From: Aradus depressus
Lineage: Eukaryota > Arthropoda > Insecta > Hemiptera > Aradidae
Length of the DNA stretch: 64,000 nt
Assembly: GCA_963662175.1 (NCBI GenBank)
Contig: OY759224.1
Coordinates: forward strand, 33,923,489-33,987,488
Reading direction: 5' to 3'
This document shows positions 12,480 through 24,455 of the stretch, in pieces. Positions within the stretch are counted from its first letter, which is position 1, and the number at the start of each line of letters is the position of its first letter. The notes under the pieces are model-generated. The model ran no database searches and was not told where the DNA came from. It saw only the letters and a list, made by a program, of their open reading frames with translations. The translations under genes and the position numbers were made by a program.

Positions 12480-14510
12480 ATTCATGACAATCCGATTCAT
12501 GACAATACGATCAACCGTTAATGAGCTAGCTCTATATTTATACTTAGTCCCCCCCCCCTCAACCCCGCCACCCGTTCAAAACCTCGGGACGCCACACTCC
12601 TTATTTTTCTATTTGGCCTTCAGGAATAATATATGCGAAATTTCGTGACAATACGACCAACCGTTAATGGGCTAACTCTATATGTATATTTAGCCCCCCC
12701 CACAACCCTCCTTCCTATTTATATACTTAGGCCCCCCTTACAACCCCCCCTCCCGATCAAAACTTTGGAACGCCACACACCTTATTTTTCTTTTTGGCCT
12801 TCAGGAATACTCCATGTGAAATTTCGTGACAATCCGACCAACCGTTAAAGAGTTAGCTCTATATTTATACTTAGGCCCCCCACAACCCCCCCTCCCGTTC
12901 AAAACTTTGGGACGCCACACACCTTTATTTCCTATTTGGCTTTTAAAAATACTACATGTGAAATTTCATGACGATTCGCCCATTAGTTAATGAGTTAGAT
13001 CTATATTTATACTTAGGCCCCCCCACTACCCCCCCTCCCGTAAAAAAGTTTGAGCCGTCACACCGCCTATTTTTTCATTTGGTCTTCAGGAATACTACAT
13101 GTGAAACTTCGTGACAATGCGACCAACTGTTAAAGAGTTAGCTCTATATTTATACTTAGGCCCCCCCACAACCCCCCCTCCCGTTCAAAACTTTGGGACG
13201 CCACACACCTTTTTTTCCTATTTGGCTTTTAAAAATACTACATGTGAAATTTCATGACGATTCGCCCATTAGTTAATGAGTTAGCTCTATATTTATACTT
13301 AGGCCCCCCCACTACCCCCCCTCCCGTAAAATATTTTGAGCCGTCACACCGCCTATTTTTCTATTTGGTCTTCAGGAATACTCCATGTGAAATTTCGTGA
13401 CAATCCGACCAACCGTTAAAGAGTTAGCTCTATATTTATACTTAGGCCCCCCCACAACCCCCCCTCCCGTTCAAAACTTTGGGACGCCACACACCTTTTT
13501 TTCCTATTTGGCTTTTAAAAATACTACATGTGAAATTTCATGACGATTCGCCCATTAGTTAATGAGTTAGATCTATATTTATACTTAGGCCCCCCAACTA
13601 CCCCCCCTCCCGTAAAAAATTTTGAGCCGTCAGACCGCCTATTTTTCTATTTGGTCTTCAGGAATACTCCATGTGAAATTTCGTGACAATGCGACCAACT
13701 GTTAAAGAGTTAGCTCTATATTTATACTTAGGCCCCCCCACAACCCCCCCTCCCGTTCAAAACTTTGGGACGCCACACACCTTTTTTTCCTATTTGGCTT
13801 TTAAAAATACTACATGTGAAATTTCATGACGATTCGCCCATTAGTTAATGAGTTAGCTCTATATTTATACTTAGGCCCCCCCACAACCCCCCCTCCCGTT
13901 CAAAACTTTGGGACGTCACACCGCCTATTTTTCTATTTGGTCTTCAGGAATACTCCATGTGAAATTTCGTGACAATCCGACCAACCGTTAAAGAGTTAGC
14001 TCTATATTTATACTTAGGCCCCCCCACAACCCCCCCTCCCGTTCAAAACTTTGGGACGCCACACACCTTTTTTTCCTATTTGGTTTTTAAAAATACTACA
14101 TGTGAAATTTCATGACGATTCGCCCATTAGTTAATGAGTTAGCTCTATATTTATACTTAGGCCCCCCCACTACCCCCCCTCCCGTAAAAAATTTTGAGCC
14201 GTCACACCGCCTATTTTTTTATTTGGTCTTCAGGAATACTGCATGTGAAACTTCGTGACAATGCGACCAACTGTTAAAGAGTTAGTTCTATATTTATACT
14301 TAGGCCCCCCCCACAACCCCCCCTCCCGTTCAAAACGCTGGGACGCCACACACCTTTTTTCCTGTTTGGCTTTTAAAAAGACTACCTGTGAAATTTCATG
14401 ACAATTTGACCATTAGTTAATGAGTTAGCACTATTTTTATACTTAGGCCCCCCTTACAACCCCCCCTCCCGATCAAAATTTTGGGACGCCACATAGCCTA
14501 TTATTCAATC
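12480..14510 (+). repeat. ~143-bp satellite-like array, second array, about 14 copies
   Basis: Same two monomer types as 6421-8400, with additional variant monomers ('tttgagccgtcacaccgcc') that alternate regularly here. Confidence 0.88.
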
Positions 14511-14636
14511 GGGCTCAAAAGAATGCTACATGGGCAGTTTCATAAAAATCCGTCCAGCGGTTTGGGCGTGATGCTGGAACAAACATACATACAAACATAC
14601 AAACAAACCCCGTTTCAGCTTCATTAATATAGATTA

Positions 14637-15059
14637 TATTTATTAAGGTAAAACAATTATTTACAGCACTGTCGAAATTAACTTAAATATTTACAACGTA
14701 ACTCACTATATGAACTCTGAACTGACTCCAACTATACACAGTTTTTCATAGCCTAGAACTTTATGGAACCAAACTTAACTAGTCTCAAATAATCTAGATG
14801 GTCTACCAGTGGCGACTTGATCTAAAAACTACTTCTACATGAAGAATGGCCACTAAAACAACTCAAATATTTAACAAAACATACATTTTTTTTTTTTTTT
14901 GACAGCTCAATTACAAACTATACTGTCTTGTGAAAACAAAATACAAGATGTCAGCAATATAGTAAGCTAATAAAGATTATAAGTAAAGTAATGAAGTATA
15001 GAAAAAAGAAGATTTGTAAAAGGTAAAAGATTCACAGCTTCTGAATAAATTAAATGTCT
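14637..15059 (-). other. Probable 3' region of the LINE at 15060; otherwise unassigned
   Basis: A T-run at about 14886-14900 could be the poly(A) tail, read on the minus strand, of the LINE whose C-terminal codons lie at 15060-15116. Nothing else is recognised down to 14637. Confidence 0.35.
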
Positions 15060-15240
15060 TTAAGAAAGTCTATTATTTTCTTTTATTTCTCATTGACGGG
15101 GTTCTTCAGCCAATCTTGCAGGTTGTCCGTCCTGTTGAGGTCCGGATACTTTCGTCTTGGCTCTTCGTATTTCAGACACTTCAGTAGCACATGGTCCATA
15201 TCCTCTGTGCTGCCGCACCGGTCGCACTGAGAACTATTAG
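15035..15240 (-). pseudogene. LINE ORF2 extreme C-terminus, parent of the 130-bp array
   Basis: The minus strand reads through a Cys-rich motif, CDRCGSTEDMDHVLLKC (C-x2-C...H...C, as found at the C-terminus of Jockey/I/R1-type LINE ORF2 proteins), then YEEPRRKYPDLNRTDNLQ, then continues past the array edge as DWLKNPVNEK followed by an in-frame TAA. After that stop the same frame gives KKIIDFLKDI and a second stop, which looks like the original C-terminus. The reverse transcriptase part is absent. This is the non-repetitive edge that shows where the satellite came from. Confidence 0.65.
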
Positions 15241-18200
15241 TCACCTTGCAGGTTGTCCGTCCGGTTGAGGTCCGGATACTTTCGTCTTGGCTCTTCGTAT
15301 TTCAGACACTACAGTAGCACATGGTCCATATCCTCTGTGCTGCCGCACCGGTCGCACTGAGAACTATTAGTCACCTTGCAGGTTGTCCGTCCGGTTGAGG
15401 TCCGGATACTTTCGTCTTGGCTCTTCATATTTCAGACACTACAGTAGCACATGGTCCATATCCTCTGTGCTGCCGCACCGGTCGCACTGAGAACTATTAG
15501 TCACCTTGCAGGTTGTCCGTCCTGTTGAGGTCCGGATACTTTCGTCTTGGCTCTTCATATTTCAGACACTTCAGTAGCACATGGTCCATATCCTCTGTGC
15601 TGCCGCACCGGTCGCACTGAGAACTATTAGTCACCTTGCAGGTTGTCCGTCCGGTTGAGGTCCGGATACTTTCGTCTTGGCTCTTCATATTTCAGACACT
15701 ACAGTAGCACATGGTCCATATCCTCTGTGCTGCCGCACCGGTCGCACTGAGAACTATTAGTCACCTTGCAGGTTGTCCGTCCGGTTGAGGTCCGGATACT
15801 TTCGTCTTGGCTCTTCATATTTCAGACACTACAGTAGCACATGGTTCATATCCTCTGTGCTGCCGCACCGGTCGCACTGAGAACTATTAGTCACCTTGCA
15901 GGTTGTCCGTCCGGTTGAGGTCCGGATACTTTCGTCTTGGCTCTTCATATTTCAGACACTACAGTAGCACATGGTCCATATCCTCTGTGCTGCCGCACCG
16001 GTCGCACTGAGAACTATTAGTCACCTTGCAGGTTGTCCGTCCGGTTGAGGTCCGGATACTTTCGTCTTGGCTCTTCGTATTTCAGACACTACAGTAACAC
16101 ATGGTCCATATCCTCTGTGCTGCCGCACCGGTCGCACTGAGAACTATTAGTCACCTTGCAGGTTCTCCGTCCGGTTGAGGTCCGGATACTTTCGTCTTGG
16201 CTCTTCATATTTCAGACACTACAGTAGCACATGGTCCATATCCTCTGTGCTGCCGCACCGGTCGCACTGAGAACTATTAGTCACCTTGCAGGTTGTCCGT
16301 CCGGTTGAGGTCCGGATACTTTCGTCTTGGCTCTTCATATTTCAGACACTACAGTAGCACATGGTCCATATCCTCTGTGCTGCCGCACCGGTCGCACTGA
16401 GAACTATTAGTCACCTTGCAGGTTGTCCGTCCGGTTGAGGTCCGGATACTTTCGTCTTGCCTCTTCATATTTCAGACACTACAGTAGCACATGGTCCATA
16501 TCCTCTGTGCTGCCGCACCGGTCGCACTGAGAACTATTAGTCACCTTGCAGGTTGTCCGTCCGGTTGAGGTCCGGATACTTTCGTCTTGGCTCTTCGTAT
16601 TTCAGACACTACAGTAGCACATGGTCCATATCCTCTGTGCTGCCGCACCGGTCGCACTGAGAACTATTAGTCACCTTGCAGGTTGTCCGTCCGGTTGAGG
16701 TCCGGATACTTTCGTCTTGGCTCTTCATATTTCAGACACTACAGTAGCACATGGTCCATATCCTCTGTGCTGCCGCACCGGTCGCACTGAGAACTATTAG
16801 TCACCTTGCAGGTTGTCCGTCCGGTTGAGGTCCGGATACTTTCGTCTAGGCTCTTCATATTTCAGACACTACAGTAGCACATGGTCCATATCCTCTGTGC
16901 TGCCGCACCGGTCGCACTGAGAACTATTAGTCACCTTGCAGGTTGTCCGTCCGGTTGAGGTCCAGATACTTTCGTCTTGGCTCTTCATATTTCAGACACT
17001 ACAGTAGCACATGGTCCATATCCTCTGTGCTGCCGCACCGGTCGCACTGAGAACTATTAGTCACCTTGCAGGTTGTCCGTCCGGTTGAGGTCCGGATACT
17101 TTCGTCTTGGCTCTTCATATTTCAGACACTACAGTAGCACATGGTCCATATCCTCTGTGCTGCCGCACCGGTCGCACTGAGAACTATTAGTCACCTTGCA
17201 GGTTGTCCGTCCGGTTGAGGTCCGGATACTTTCGTCTTGGCTCTTCATATTTCAGACACTACAGTAGCACATGGTCCATATCCTCTGTGCTGCCGCACCG
17301 GTCGCACTGAGAACTATTAGTCACCTTGCAGGTTGTCCGTCCGGTTGAGGTCCGGATACTTTCGTCTTGGCTCTTCATATTTCAGACACTACAGTAGCAC
17401 ATGGTCCATATCCTCTGTGCTGCCGCACCGGTCGCACTGAGAACTATAGTCACCTTGCAGGTTGTCCGTCCGGTTGAGGTCCGGATACTTTCGTCTTGGC
17501 TCTTCATATTTCAGACACTACAGTAGCACATGGTCCATATCCTCTGTGCTGCCGCACCGGTCGCACTGAGAACTATTAGTCACCTTGCAGGTTGTCCGTC
17601 CGGTTGAGGTCCGGATACTTTCGTCTTGGCTCTTCATATTTCAGACACTACAGTAGCACATGGTCCATATCCTCTGTGCTGCCGCACCGGTCGCACTGAG
17701 AACTATTAGTCACCTTGCAGGTTGTCCGTCCGGTTGAGGTCCGGATACTTTCGTCTTGGCTCTTCATATTTCAGACACTACAGTAGCACATGGTCCATAT
17801 CCTCTGTGCTGCCGCACCGGTCGCACTGAGAACTATTAGTCACCTTGCAGGTTGTCCGTCCGGTTGAGGTCCGGATACTTTCGTCTTGGCTCTTCATATT
17901 TCAGACACTACAGTAGCACATGGTCCATATCCTCTGTGCTGCCGCACCGGTCGCACTGAGAACTATTAGTCACCTTGCAGGTTGTCCGTCCGGTTGAGGT
18001 CCGGATACTTTCGTCTTGGCTCTTCGTATTTCAGACACTTCAGTAGCACGTGGTCCATATCCTCTGTGCTGCCGCACCGGTCGCACTGAGAACTATTAGT
18101 CACCTTGCAGGTTGTCCGTCCGGTTGAGGTCCGGATACTTTCGTCTTGGCTCTTCGTATTTCAGACACTTCAGTAGCACGTGGTCCATATCCTCTGTGCT

Positions 18201-19920
18201 GCCGCACCGGTCGCACTGAGAACTATTAGTCACCTTGCAGGTTGTCCGTCCGGTTGAGGTCCGGATACTTTCGTCTTGGCTCTTCATATTTCAGACACTA
18301 CAGTAGCACATGGTCCATATCCTCTGTGCTGCCGCACCGGTCGCACTGAGAACTATTAGTCACCTTGCAGGTTGTCCGTCCGGTTGAGGTCCGGATACTT
18401 TCGTCTTGGCTCTTCATATTTCAGACACTACAGTAGCACATGGTCCATATCCTCTGTGCTGCCGCACCGGTCGCACTGAGAACTATTAGTCACCTTGCAG
18501 GTTGTCCGTCCGGTTGAGGTCCGGATACTTTCGTCTTGGCTCTTCATATTTCAGACACTACAGTAGCACATGGTCCATATCCTCTGTGCTGCCGCACCGG
18601 TCGCACTGAGAACTATTAGTCACCTTGCAGGTTGTCCGTCCGGTTGAGGTCCGGATACTTTCGTCTTGCCTCTTCATATTTCAGACACTACAGTAGCACA
18701 TGGTCCATATCCTCTGTGCTGCCGCACCGGTCGCACTGAGAACTATTAGTCACCTTGCAGGTTGTCCGTCCGGTTGAGGTCCGGATACTTTCGTCTTGGC
18801 TCTTCATATTTCAGACACTACAGTAGCACATGGTCCATATCCTCTGTGCTGCCGCACCGGTCGCACTGAGAACTATTAGTCACCTTGCAGGTTGTCCGTC
18901 CGGTTGAGGTCCGGATACTTTCGTCTTGGCTCTTCATATTTCAGACACTACAGTAGCACATGGTCCATATCCTCTGTGCTGCCGCACCGGTCGCACTGAG
19001 AACTATTAGTCACCTTGCAGGTTGTCCGTCCGGTTGAGGTCCGGATACTTTCGTCTTGGCTCTTCATATTTCAGACACTACAGTAGCACATGGTCCATAT
19101 CCTCTGTGCTGCCGCACCGGTCGCACTGAGAACTATTAGTCACCTTGCAGGTTGTCCGTCCGGTTGAGGTCCGGATACTTTCGTCTTGGCTCTTCATATT
19201 TCAGACACTACAGTAGCACATGGTCCATATCCTCTGTGCTGCCGCACCGGTCGCACTGAGAACTATAGTCACCTTGCAGGTTGTCCGTCCGGTTGAGGTC
19301 CGGATACTTTCGTCTTGGCTCTTCGTATTTCAGACACTTCAGTAGCACATGGTCCATATCCTCTGTGCTGCCGCACCGGTCGCACTGAGAACTATAGTCA
19401 CCTTGCAGGGTGTCCGTCCGGTTGAGGTCCGGATACTTTCGTCTTGGCTCTTCATATTTCAGACACTTCAGTAGCACATGGTCCATATCCTCTGTGCTGC
19501 CGCACCGGTCGCACTGAGAACTATAGTCACCTTGCAGGGTGTCCGTCCTGTTGAGGTCCGGATACTTTCGTCTTGGCTCTTCATATTTCAGACACTACAG
19601 TAGCACATGGTCCATATCCTCTGTGCTGCCGCACCGGTCGCACTGAGAACTATAGTCACCTTGCAGGTTGTCCGTCCGGTTGAGGTCCGGATACTTTCGT
19701 CTTGGCTCTTCGTATTTCAGACACTTCAGTAGCACATGGTCCATATCCTCTGTGCTGCCGCACCGGTCGCACTGAGAACTATAGTCACCTTGCAGGGTGT
19801 CCGTCCGGTTGAGGTCCGGATACTTTCGTCTTGGCTCTTCATATTTCAGACACTTCAGTAGCACATGGTCCATATCCTCTGTGCTGCCGCACCGGGCGCA
19901 CTGAGAACTATTAGTCACCT
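15117..19920 (-). repeat. 130-bp minisatellite from a LINE C-terminus, about 37 copies
   Basis: Head-to-tail 130-bp units, mostly differing at one or two positions. Each encodes, on the minus strand, the Cys-rich LINE C-terminal segment (SSQCDRCGSTEDMDHVLL, then KCLKYEEPRRKYPDLNRTD). 130 is not a multiple of three, so the frame breaks every unit. Six units, five of them between about 19265 and 19790, are 129 bp (actatagtc instead of actattagtc), which restores the frame and gives open stretches of 92 and 107 codons. I see no evidence that the array is translated. Confidence 0.92.
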
Positions 19921-20540
19921 TGATGATTTATTACATATTTTGAATAAGTAAAATAAAAACATTGATCACACTCAATAAGTCGATTAATACAAAGAAAAAA
20001 TAATATTAGGACCATTTCGAAAGGTGAAGGTTACAAAACGGAACTAGTTCCAGACCATTCTAGGGGCTACATAGTACCTACAGCACTAATAAAAACAAAA
20101 AAAACTGGCACTACCGCTGTTGCCATAAGATTTTTATGACCTTTTTTATATCCAGTAACGTTAGTTTGAAATGAGGGGAAAAAAAAATTTAAGAGGGGGG
20201 GAATGATCTTAAAAATGTGGTGGGATATAAAAAAAGTCATGACATTTTTTTACATATTATGCTCTCGCATTCCAAATATGAAACTACTCTGTAGAGATAA
20301 TTATCGAATTCAGATAAATATTTTGTAAAGATCTAAGGAAAAATGTCAGCTTCACACAATCAATTAACACTTTTGTTTATTTTTTTCCTCCTCGCCTGAA
20401 GAACAATATATATATCTATTTTCTAAACTATCGACAATAAGTCCAGGTTTCTTATTAAGAAGTAAAGAGAAGGCAGATTGGTTCCAGTCTAAGGAGCCAG
20501 TCGTCCTGTAGGTATTTATTATTGTATAGATTTTATTTTT
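19921..20540. other. AT-rich stretch, nothing recognised
   Basis: No motif or repeat noted beyond short homopolymers. Confidence 0.4.
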
Positions 20541-21055
20541 TGAGCTCCGTGATATACACATATAATGTATTTTTTTTTTTTTTTTACCTCTATCATATAC
20601 ACATGTAATGTATTCTGCTAGTTTTATTTTTTGTACTCACTGATATACACATGTAATGTATTTTTTTTTTTTTTTACTTCTATCATATACACATGTAATG
20701 CATTCTGCTAGTTTTATTTTTTGTACTCACTGATATACACATGTCATGTATTTTTTTTTTTTTTGACCTCTATCATATACACATGTAATGCATTCTGCTA
20801 GTTTTATTTTTTCAGCACCGTGATATAGGTACACATACACATATAATGTACATATTCTGCTAGTTTTATTTTTTGCCCTTTGTCATATACAAATGTAATG
20901 CATTCTGCTAATTTAATTTTTTGTACTCACTGATATACACATGTAATGTACATATTCTGCTAGTTTTATTTTTTGACCTCTGTCATATACACATGTAATG
21001 CATTCTGCTAATTTAATTTTTTGAACTCTGTGATATACATATATAATGTATTCAA
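20541..21055. repeat. ~90-bp degenerate tandem array with phased T-runs
   Basis: About 5-6 units, each made of two half units of the type 'gatatacacatgtaatg' followed by a T15 run or 'cattctgctagttttat'. The spacing of gatatacac is 90-91 bp (20551, 20642, 20732, 20821). Later copies have lost the long T-run. Confidence 0.8.
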
Positions 21056-21682
21056 TGACGTCTTGATCTAAAATTTCATTCCTATCACACACACACACAG
21101 ATGCGAAAATAGTGAAATCGTGTTCATGGGCGCTTGAAAAGTTAAATTCCGAAGAAAACTCAATCTCGAATTTTCCCACGATTACAATATTTATAATATA
21201 CTAAGGTATAAATCGATTCTGTTCAAAACAATATTTTATTCTGAGAACAATATTACTTACTGGGAGACATTTCACTTCTCTCTCCATAAAAACCAAAATG
21301 GTAAAACAAATAGAACAAAAGCAGATCTCAATTTAAAATGAGAAGAGACGGGAATGGGAGGGATTTAGAGATGGTGGCTGGGGAGGGACAAAAGAAAGCC
21401 GTGAACGAGAATTAAGTAGGGAGGATGAAAAGGTCGAGGGCTGGAGTTAGTTCGGGGTTAATGGCATTTGGTACCTTCTTTGGGAGGTCTAAACAGCGAT
21501 AAAAGGGGCGAAATGGGGCTAGGCAACAGCCACCAGTGAGAAACATGGAGATAAGACGTTTTAAAGGAATATATAGAAAAAATGTTGAGTCCATGTTCTA
21601 AAAGCAATGTGACTTCGCACCCTCCCACAGTTCTATAATGATAGCGACATTTGTATTACTTTCTTATACCATTAGAATAAGG
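21056..21682. other. Unassigned
   Basis: A short CA microsatellite near 21085; otherwise no feature recognised. Confidence 0.4.
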
Positions 21683-21741
21683 AAGAATTGTAGTCGTGCG
21701 GAAAATCGAGATCAAGTTTTCAATGGAACTTTATGTTTTAA
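21683..21741 (+). repeat. Repeat E, left part (split by insertion)
   Basis: 'gtgcggaaaatcgagatcaa' and 'gttttcaatgga' match the beginnings of repeat E at 35650 and 36655. The repeat is interrupted after ttatgttttaa and resumes at 22915. Confidence 0.65.
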
Positions 21742-21930
21742 TGTAGGAGGAATTCGAGGTTCTGTCGTGACTCAATATTTGGCCAACGTTTCAGAAACTA
21801 TTTATTTCCTTCTTCAGGCTCTACAGAATACAACAAACAAATTAGTCATTATGGACAAAGATATAACTAAATACTTAATAATACATTTTTTTGTTTATTT
21901 AATTTTTTTTTCTCTTTAATTTATTTATAA

Positions 21931-22698
21931 CATCTCGATGAAATCGAGAAATGGTGTCTTTGGCGGATGAAATTAAATGAAGAGAAATGTGTACAGGTTA
22001 CATTCACACTTCGCCATGAAACGTGCCCTCCCGTCACTATCAACAACGTTCTAATTCCTTCCTCTAACCAAGTGCGTTACCTCGGTTTCTACTTAGACAG
22101 CCGACTGACGTGGAACCCACAAACACGACTTAAACGACAAGAGTTGAATCGACGTTACGGACTACTACGTAGACTACTTGGACCAAAATCAAAACTTTCT
22201 ACTGCCAACAAACTGACCATTTACAAGACTATAAATACGCCCAATATGGACATACGGCCTCGAACTATGGGGTACAGCCAAACAATCCAATATAAACCGC
22301 ATCCAAGCTTTCCAGTCCAAAGTCCTTCGTCGAATTGTAAATGCTCCCTTCTACGTCACCAATAAATTACTCCATGAAGACCTAAACATCCCAACCGTCC
22401 AAGAACTCGTCCAATCCCTATTCTTAAATTTCCACAATAAACTTTCATCCCATCCTAACCCATTTGCACAAGTCCTATCCTCTCAATCCCATCCTGACAA
22501 TCCTCCCCGCCGTCTGAATAGGAGGTGGCCTCGAGATCTTCTAAGTGAAATCTAAACATTGTACTAGTTAGTTTCTAGGGAGTGTCAGCGCTGGCTGGCC
22601 TCTCCCAACATGTGACATAGACACTCAGGCATACAGTTACCATTTGCTCAGTATATTACATGTATATACTTAGATTGCAAATAAAAATAAAAATAAAG
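21931..22698 (+). mobile_element. 5'-truncated Jockey-like LINE
   Basis: Bounded by a possible 9-bp duplication TATTTATAA at 21922-21930 and 22699-22707, with an A-rich tail (gcaaataaaaataaaaataa) at the 3' end. The body encodes the C-terminal half of a Jockey-clade RT protein (21940-22554). It sits between the arms of the inverted-repeat insertion, so it is the younger event. Confidence 0.75.
21940..22554 (+). pseudogene. Jockey-like reverse transcriptase, C-terminal fragment
   Basis: The frame begins HLDEIEKWCLWRMKLNEEKC, the thumb-proximal region of Jockey-clade RTs, and continues with VRYLGFYLDSRLTWNPQTR (the conserved YLG-LD-LTW block). A frameshift near 22235-22245 moves the reading frame; the second part runs IWTYGLELWGTAKQSNINR to RRLNRRWPRDLLSEI and a stop at 22554. 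The catalytic palm motifs and the endonuclease are missing through 5' truncation. The element is dead. The relative at 62920-64000 covers the palm and the same C-terminal region. Confidence 0.85.
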
Positions 22699-22796
22699 TA
22701 TTTATAAAAATTGTTTCCATCTCTTTTTAACATTATTATTAAGTATCTAGTTATATCATTGTCCAAAATGACTAATTTGTTTGTTGTGTTCTGTAG

Positions 22797-22842
22797 ACTC
22801 TGAAGAAGGAAATAAATAGTTTCCGAAACGTTGGCCAAATAT
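22797..22842 (+). other. CTGANGA-stem-GAAA signature in the right inverted arm
   Basis: CTGAAGA, one extra A, a perfect 5-bp stem GGAAA/TTTCC with a 7-nt loop, then GAAAC and gttggcc. The left arm carries the same signature on the minus strand (about 21780-21822) with one stem change. It resembles a hammerhead core, but the extra base between CTGAAGA and the stem is non-canonical. Confidence 0.4.
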
Positions 22843-22914
22843 TGAGTTTTCATTTACACGACAGAACCTCGAATTCCTTCTACATTGAAAATATACTGTC
22901 CACTCTATTAATCA

Positions 22915-23180
22915 TTATGTTTTAACGTCCCCTGTACACGTTTTGACAATTTTCGAGATGATGTCTATCTGTGCCAATGGGTGTCTGTGATTGGAACGGT
23001 GAGCGCTCGAAAGCAGAAACGATTGTAGCATTGAACTTAGTAAATAAAGTTATAGAGAAAACTGAAAGGCACTTTTTATATAAAGAACGATTATTCGCAG
23101 GTCGCCTGATTTGCGATATACATGCTGAAAACCGTCCTAAAAAGTTGTTTTGTAACCGTTTACCGTTATCATGTCAAAAA
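22915..23180 (+). repeat. Repeat E, right part
   Basis: 'cgttttgacaattttcgaga', 'gtctgtgattggaac', 'acgattgtagca' and 'atacatgctgaaaaccgt' match repeat E at 35720-36000 and 36700-36800. Confidence 0.65.
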
Positions 23181-23197
23181 CTCTTACCCTGGATATG

Positions 23198-23312
23198 CAA
23201 AATTTAGGGCCCCCGTAGTAGAGTCGGGGAGCATCATGTCCACCAGAGCGACGAAAGAGCACTCTGTAGGCGATATGACCCCGAAATTAGAGCCGAGGCA
23301 TGAGTCACAGTA
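23198..23312 (+). mobile_element. SINE-B, 3' fragment
   Basis: 'gcaaaatttagg...agtagagtcgggg', 'gtccaccagagcgacgaaag', 'gcgatatgacc' and a terminal catgagtca match the 3' half of the complete copy at 37295-37623. Confidence 0.75.
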
Positions 23313-24299
23313 ACTAACTGAATATATAAAAGATATAATTAATTATATACGTATAAATATTTAGACAAAGGGAAAAGGTTGGGTTAATAATTTTCAATGT
23401 TTTGGTTTAATTTTATTTAATCTGTATTTTGTGTTTATTGTAAAAGTTAATCATATATAATGATAGGGGCATGAAACAAAGAGAATAAAATGAATAGGAA
23501 AATATGAAACAAACAATAAATATGATGAAACATGAAAACAATGCAAGCAGAAATAGGTGCAGTAATTGACTTCAGTTTGAAGAAGGGCGATTGTAATGAA
23601 GCGGGAAATATAGGGTCACAAATTGTATACCCTCCTTCAGTAATTAGAGTAAACAAATATGTTTTGACAAATTTGAAGGAATTTTAGCAACATTGCAATT
23701 TCATAAATAATAAATACTTGGAAAAAGTGTAGAGAGTTGCGACCCAGAAACATTCATGCAGGAAGTTGTCGGGCTCGGTATTGCTACCATCATTAGCCAC
23801 GACTTTAACAAAACAAATACTAAATGGAAGTTCATCAAGTTTACAATCCGAACTGTCCCTTTTTCAGCCCTCACGGGGTTTTTCCCTGTACCTTTCTCCT
23901 GTACATTCAAGTCTTAAAAACAGGAAAAACATTAAAAATAAAAATACTCCTCAAATTTAAATCTTCATAATAAAAGAAAAATTTGAAATAGTATCAGTGG
24001 TGATTAAAATACGAATATATATGAAATACTAATATAGGTAGGTATAAGAAAATAATAATAAAAATAATGATATTAATAATGACAATATTAATCAAAAAAA
24101 TGAGAGAGAAACTTATTTAATCACAGATAATTCGAGTTTGGAGGTACAAAGCTTATAGATAACATAGATTCAAGTTTTTTATATACTTTTCTACACACAG
24201 TCCACAGTATTCGTGGTTAGCGCTCCACACTTTTTTTAATTAATTTGGGAGACTCGGACCCCTAGAAGCTCCCCCTGAGGTAACCACTGGCTGTAATAC
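23313..24299. other. AT-rich stretch, nothing recognised
   Basis: A short segment near 23820-23900 ('aatggaagttcatcaag...acaatccgaactgtcccttt') recurs near 36915-36960, so it belongs to a dispersed repeat. No gene is seen. Confidence 0.45.
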
Positions 24300-24302
24300 T
24301 TA

Positions 24303-24452
24303 AGTTGACTTTACAAGAGCAGCAAAAGTGCAAAGCGCAGCAGTAGCAAATGCACGCTGTGGTTTCTGTGCTTTTAGAATTAAACTCACAGCCAATAGTG
24401 TGCATTTGCCGCTGCTGCGCTTTATATTTTTACTGCGCATGTAAAATCAGCT
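24303..24452. mobile_element. 150-bp MITE, PIF/Harbinger-like ends
   Basis: Terminal inverted repeats of about 60 bp (AGTTGACTTTACA... versus AGCTGATTTTACA..., both continuing to 'aaagcgcagcag' and 'gcaaatgcac'). Flanked by TTA on both sides (24300-24302 and 24453-24455), the 3-bp TWA-type duplication of PIF/Harbinger elements. It has no coding capacity. The same AG...CT ends with TTA occur at 63477-63859. Confidence 0.65.
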
Positions 24453-24455
24453 TTA

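Larger units (their letters stand above)
11266..14636 (+). mobile_element. Unclassified dispersed element, expanded copy 2
   Basis: Same head, 66-bp array, ~143-bp array and tail as 5044-8432, in the same orientation. The first ~500 bp of the two copies are nearly identical, which argues for a fairly recent segmental duplication or parallel homogenisation. The tail is the more complete one: 'aaaatccgtccagcggttt', 'gcgtgatgctggaac', a run of 'acatacaaacatac', then ttaatatagatt. No flanking target duplication is obvious. Confidence 0.7.
21742..22914. mobile_element. Inverted-repeat insertion with 11-bp target duplication
   Basis: The direct repeat TTATGTTTTAA is present at 21731-21741 and 22915-22925, inside repeat E. 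The insertion has arms at 21742-21884 and 22731-22889 that are inverted copies (about 140 bp; 'caatatttggccaacgtttc' is in both). The middle holds a later Jockey-like insertion (21931-22698). Variable-length duplications of 11-12 bp argue for a retro-type insertion rather than a cut-and-paste transposon. Compare 42235-42504 and 55365-55628. Confidence 0.7.

Noticed and set aside
15117..19920. CRISPR-like regular repeats
   Set aside because: Units are contiguous with no variable spacers, and the genome is clearly eukaryotic.
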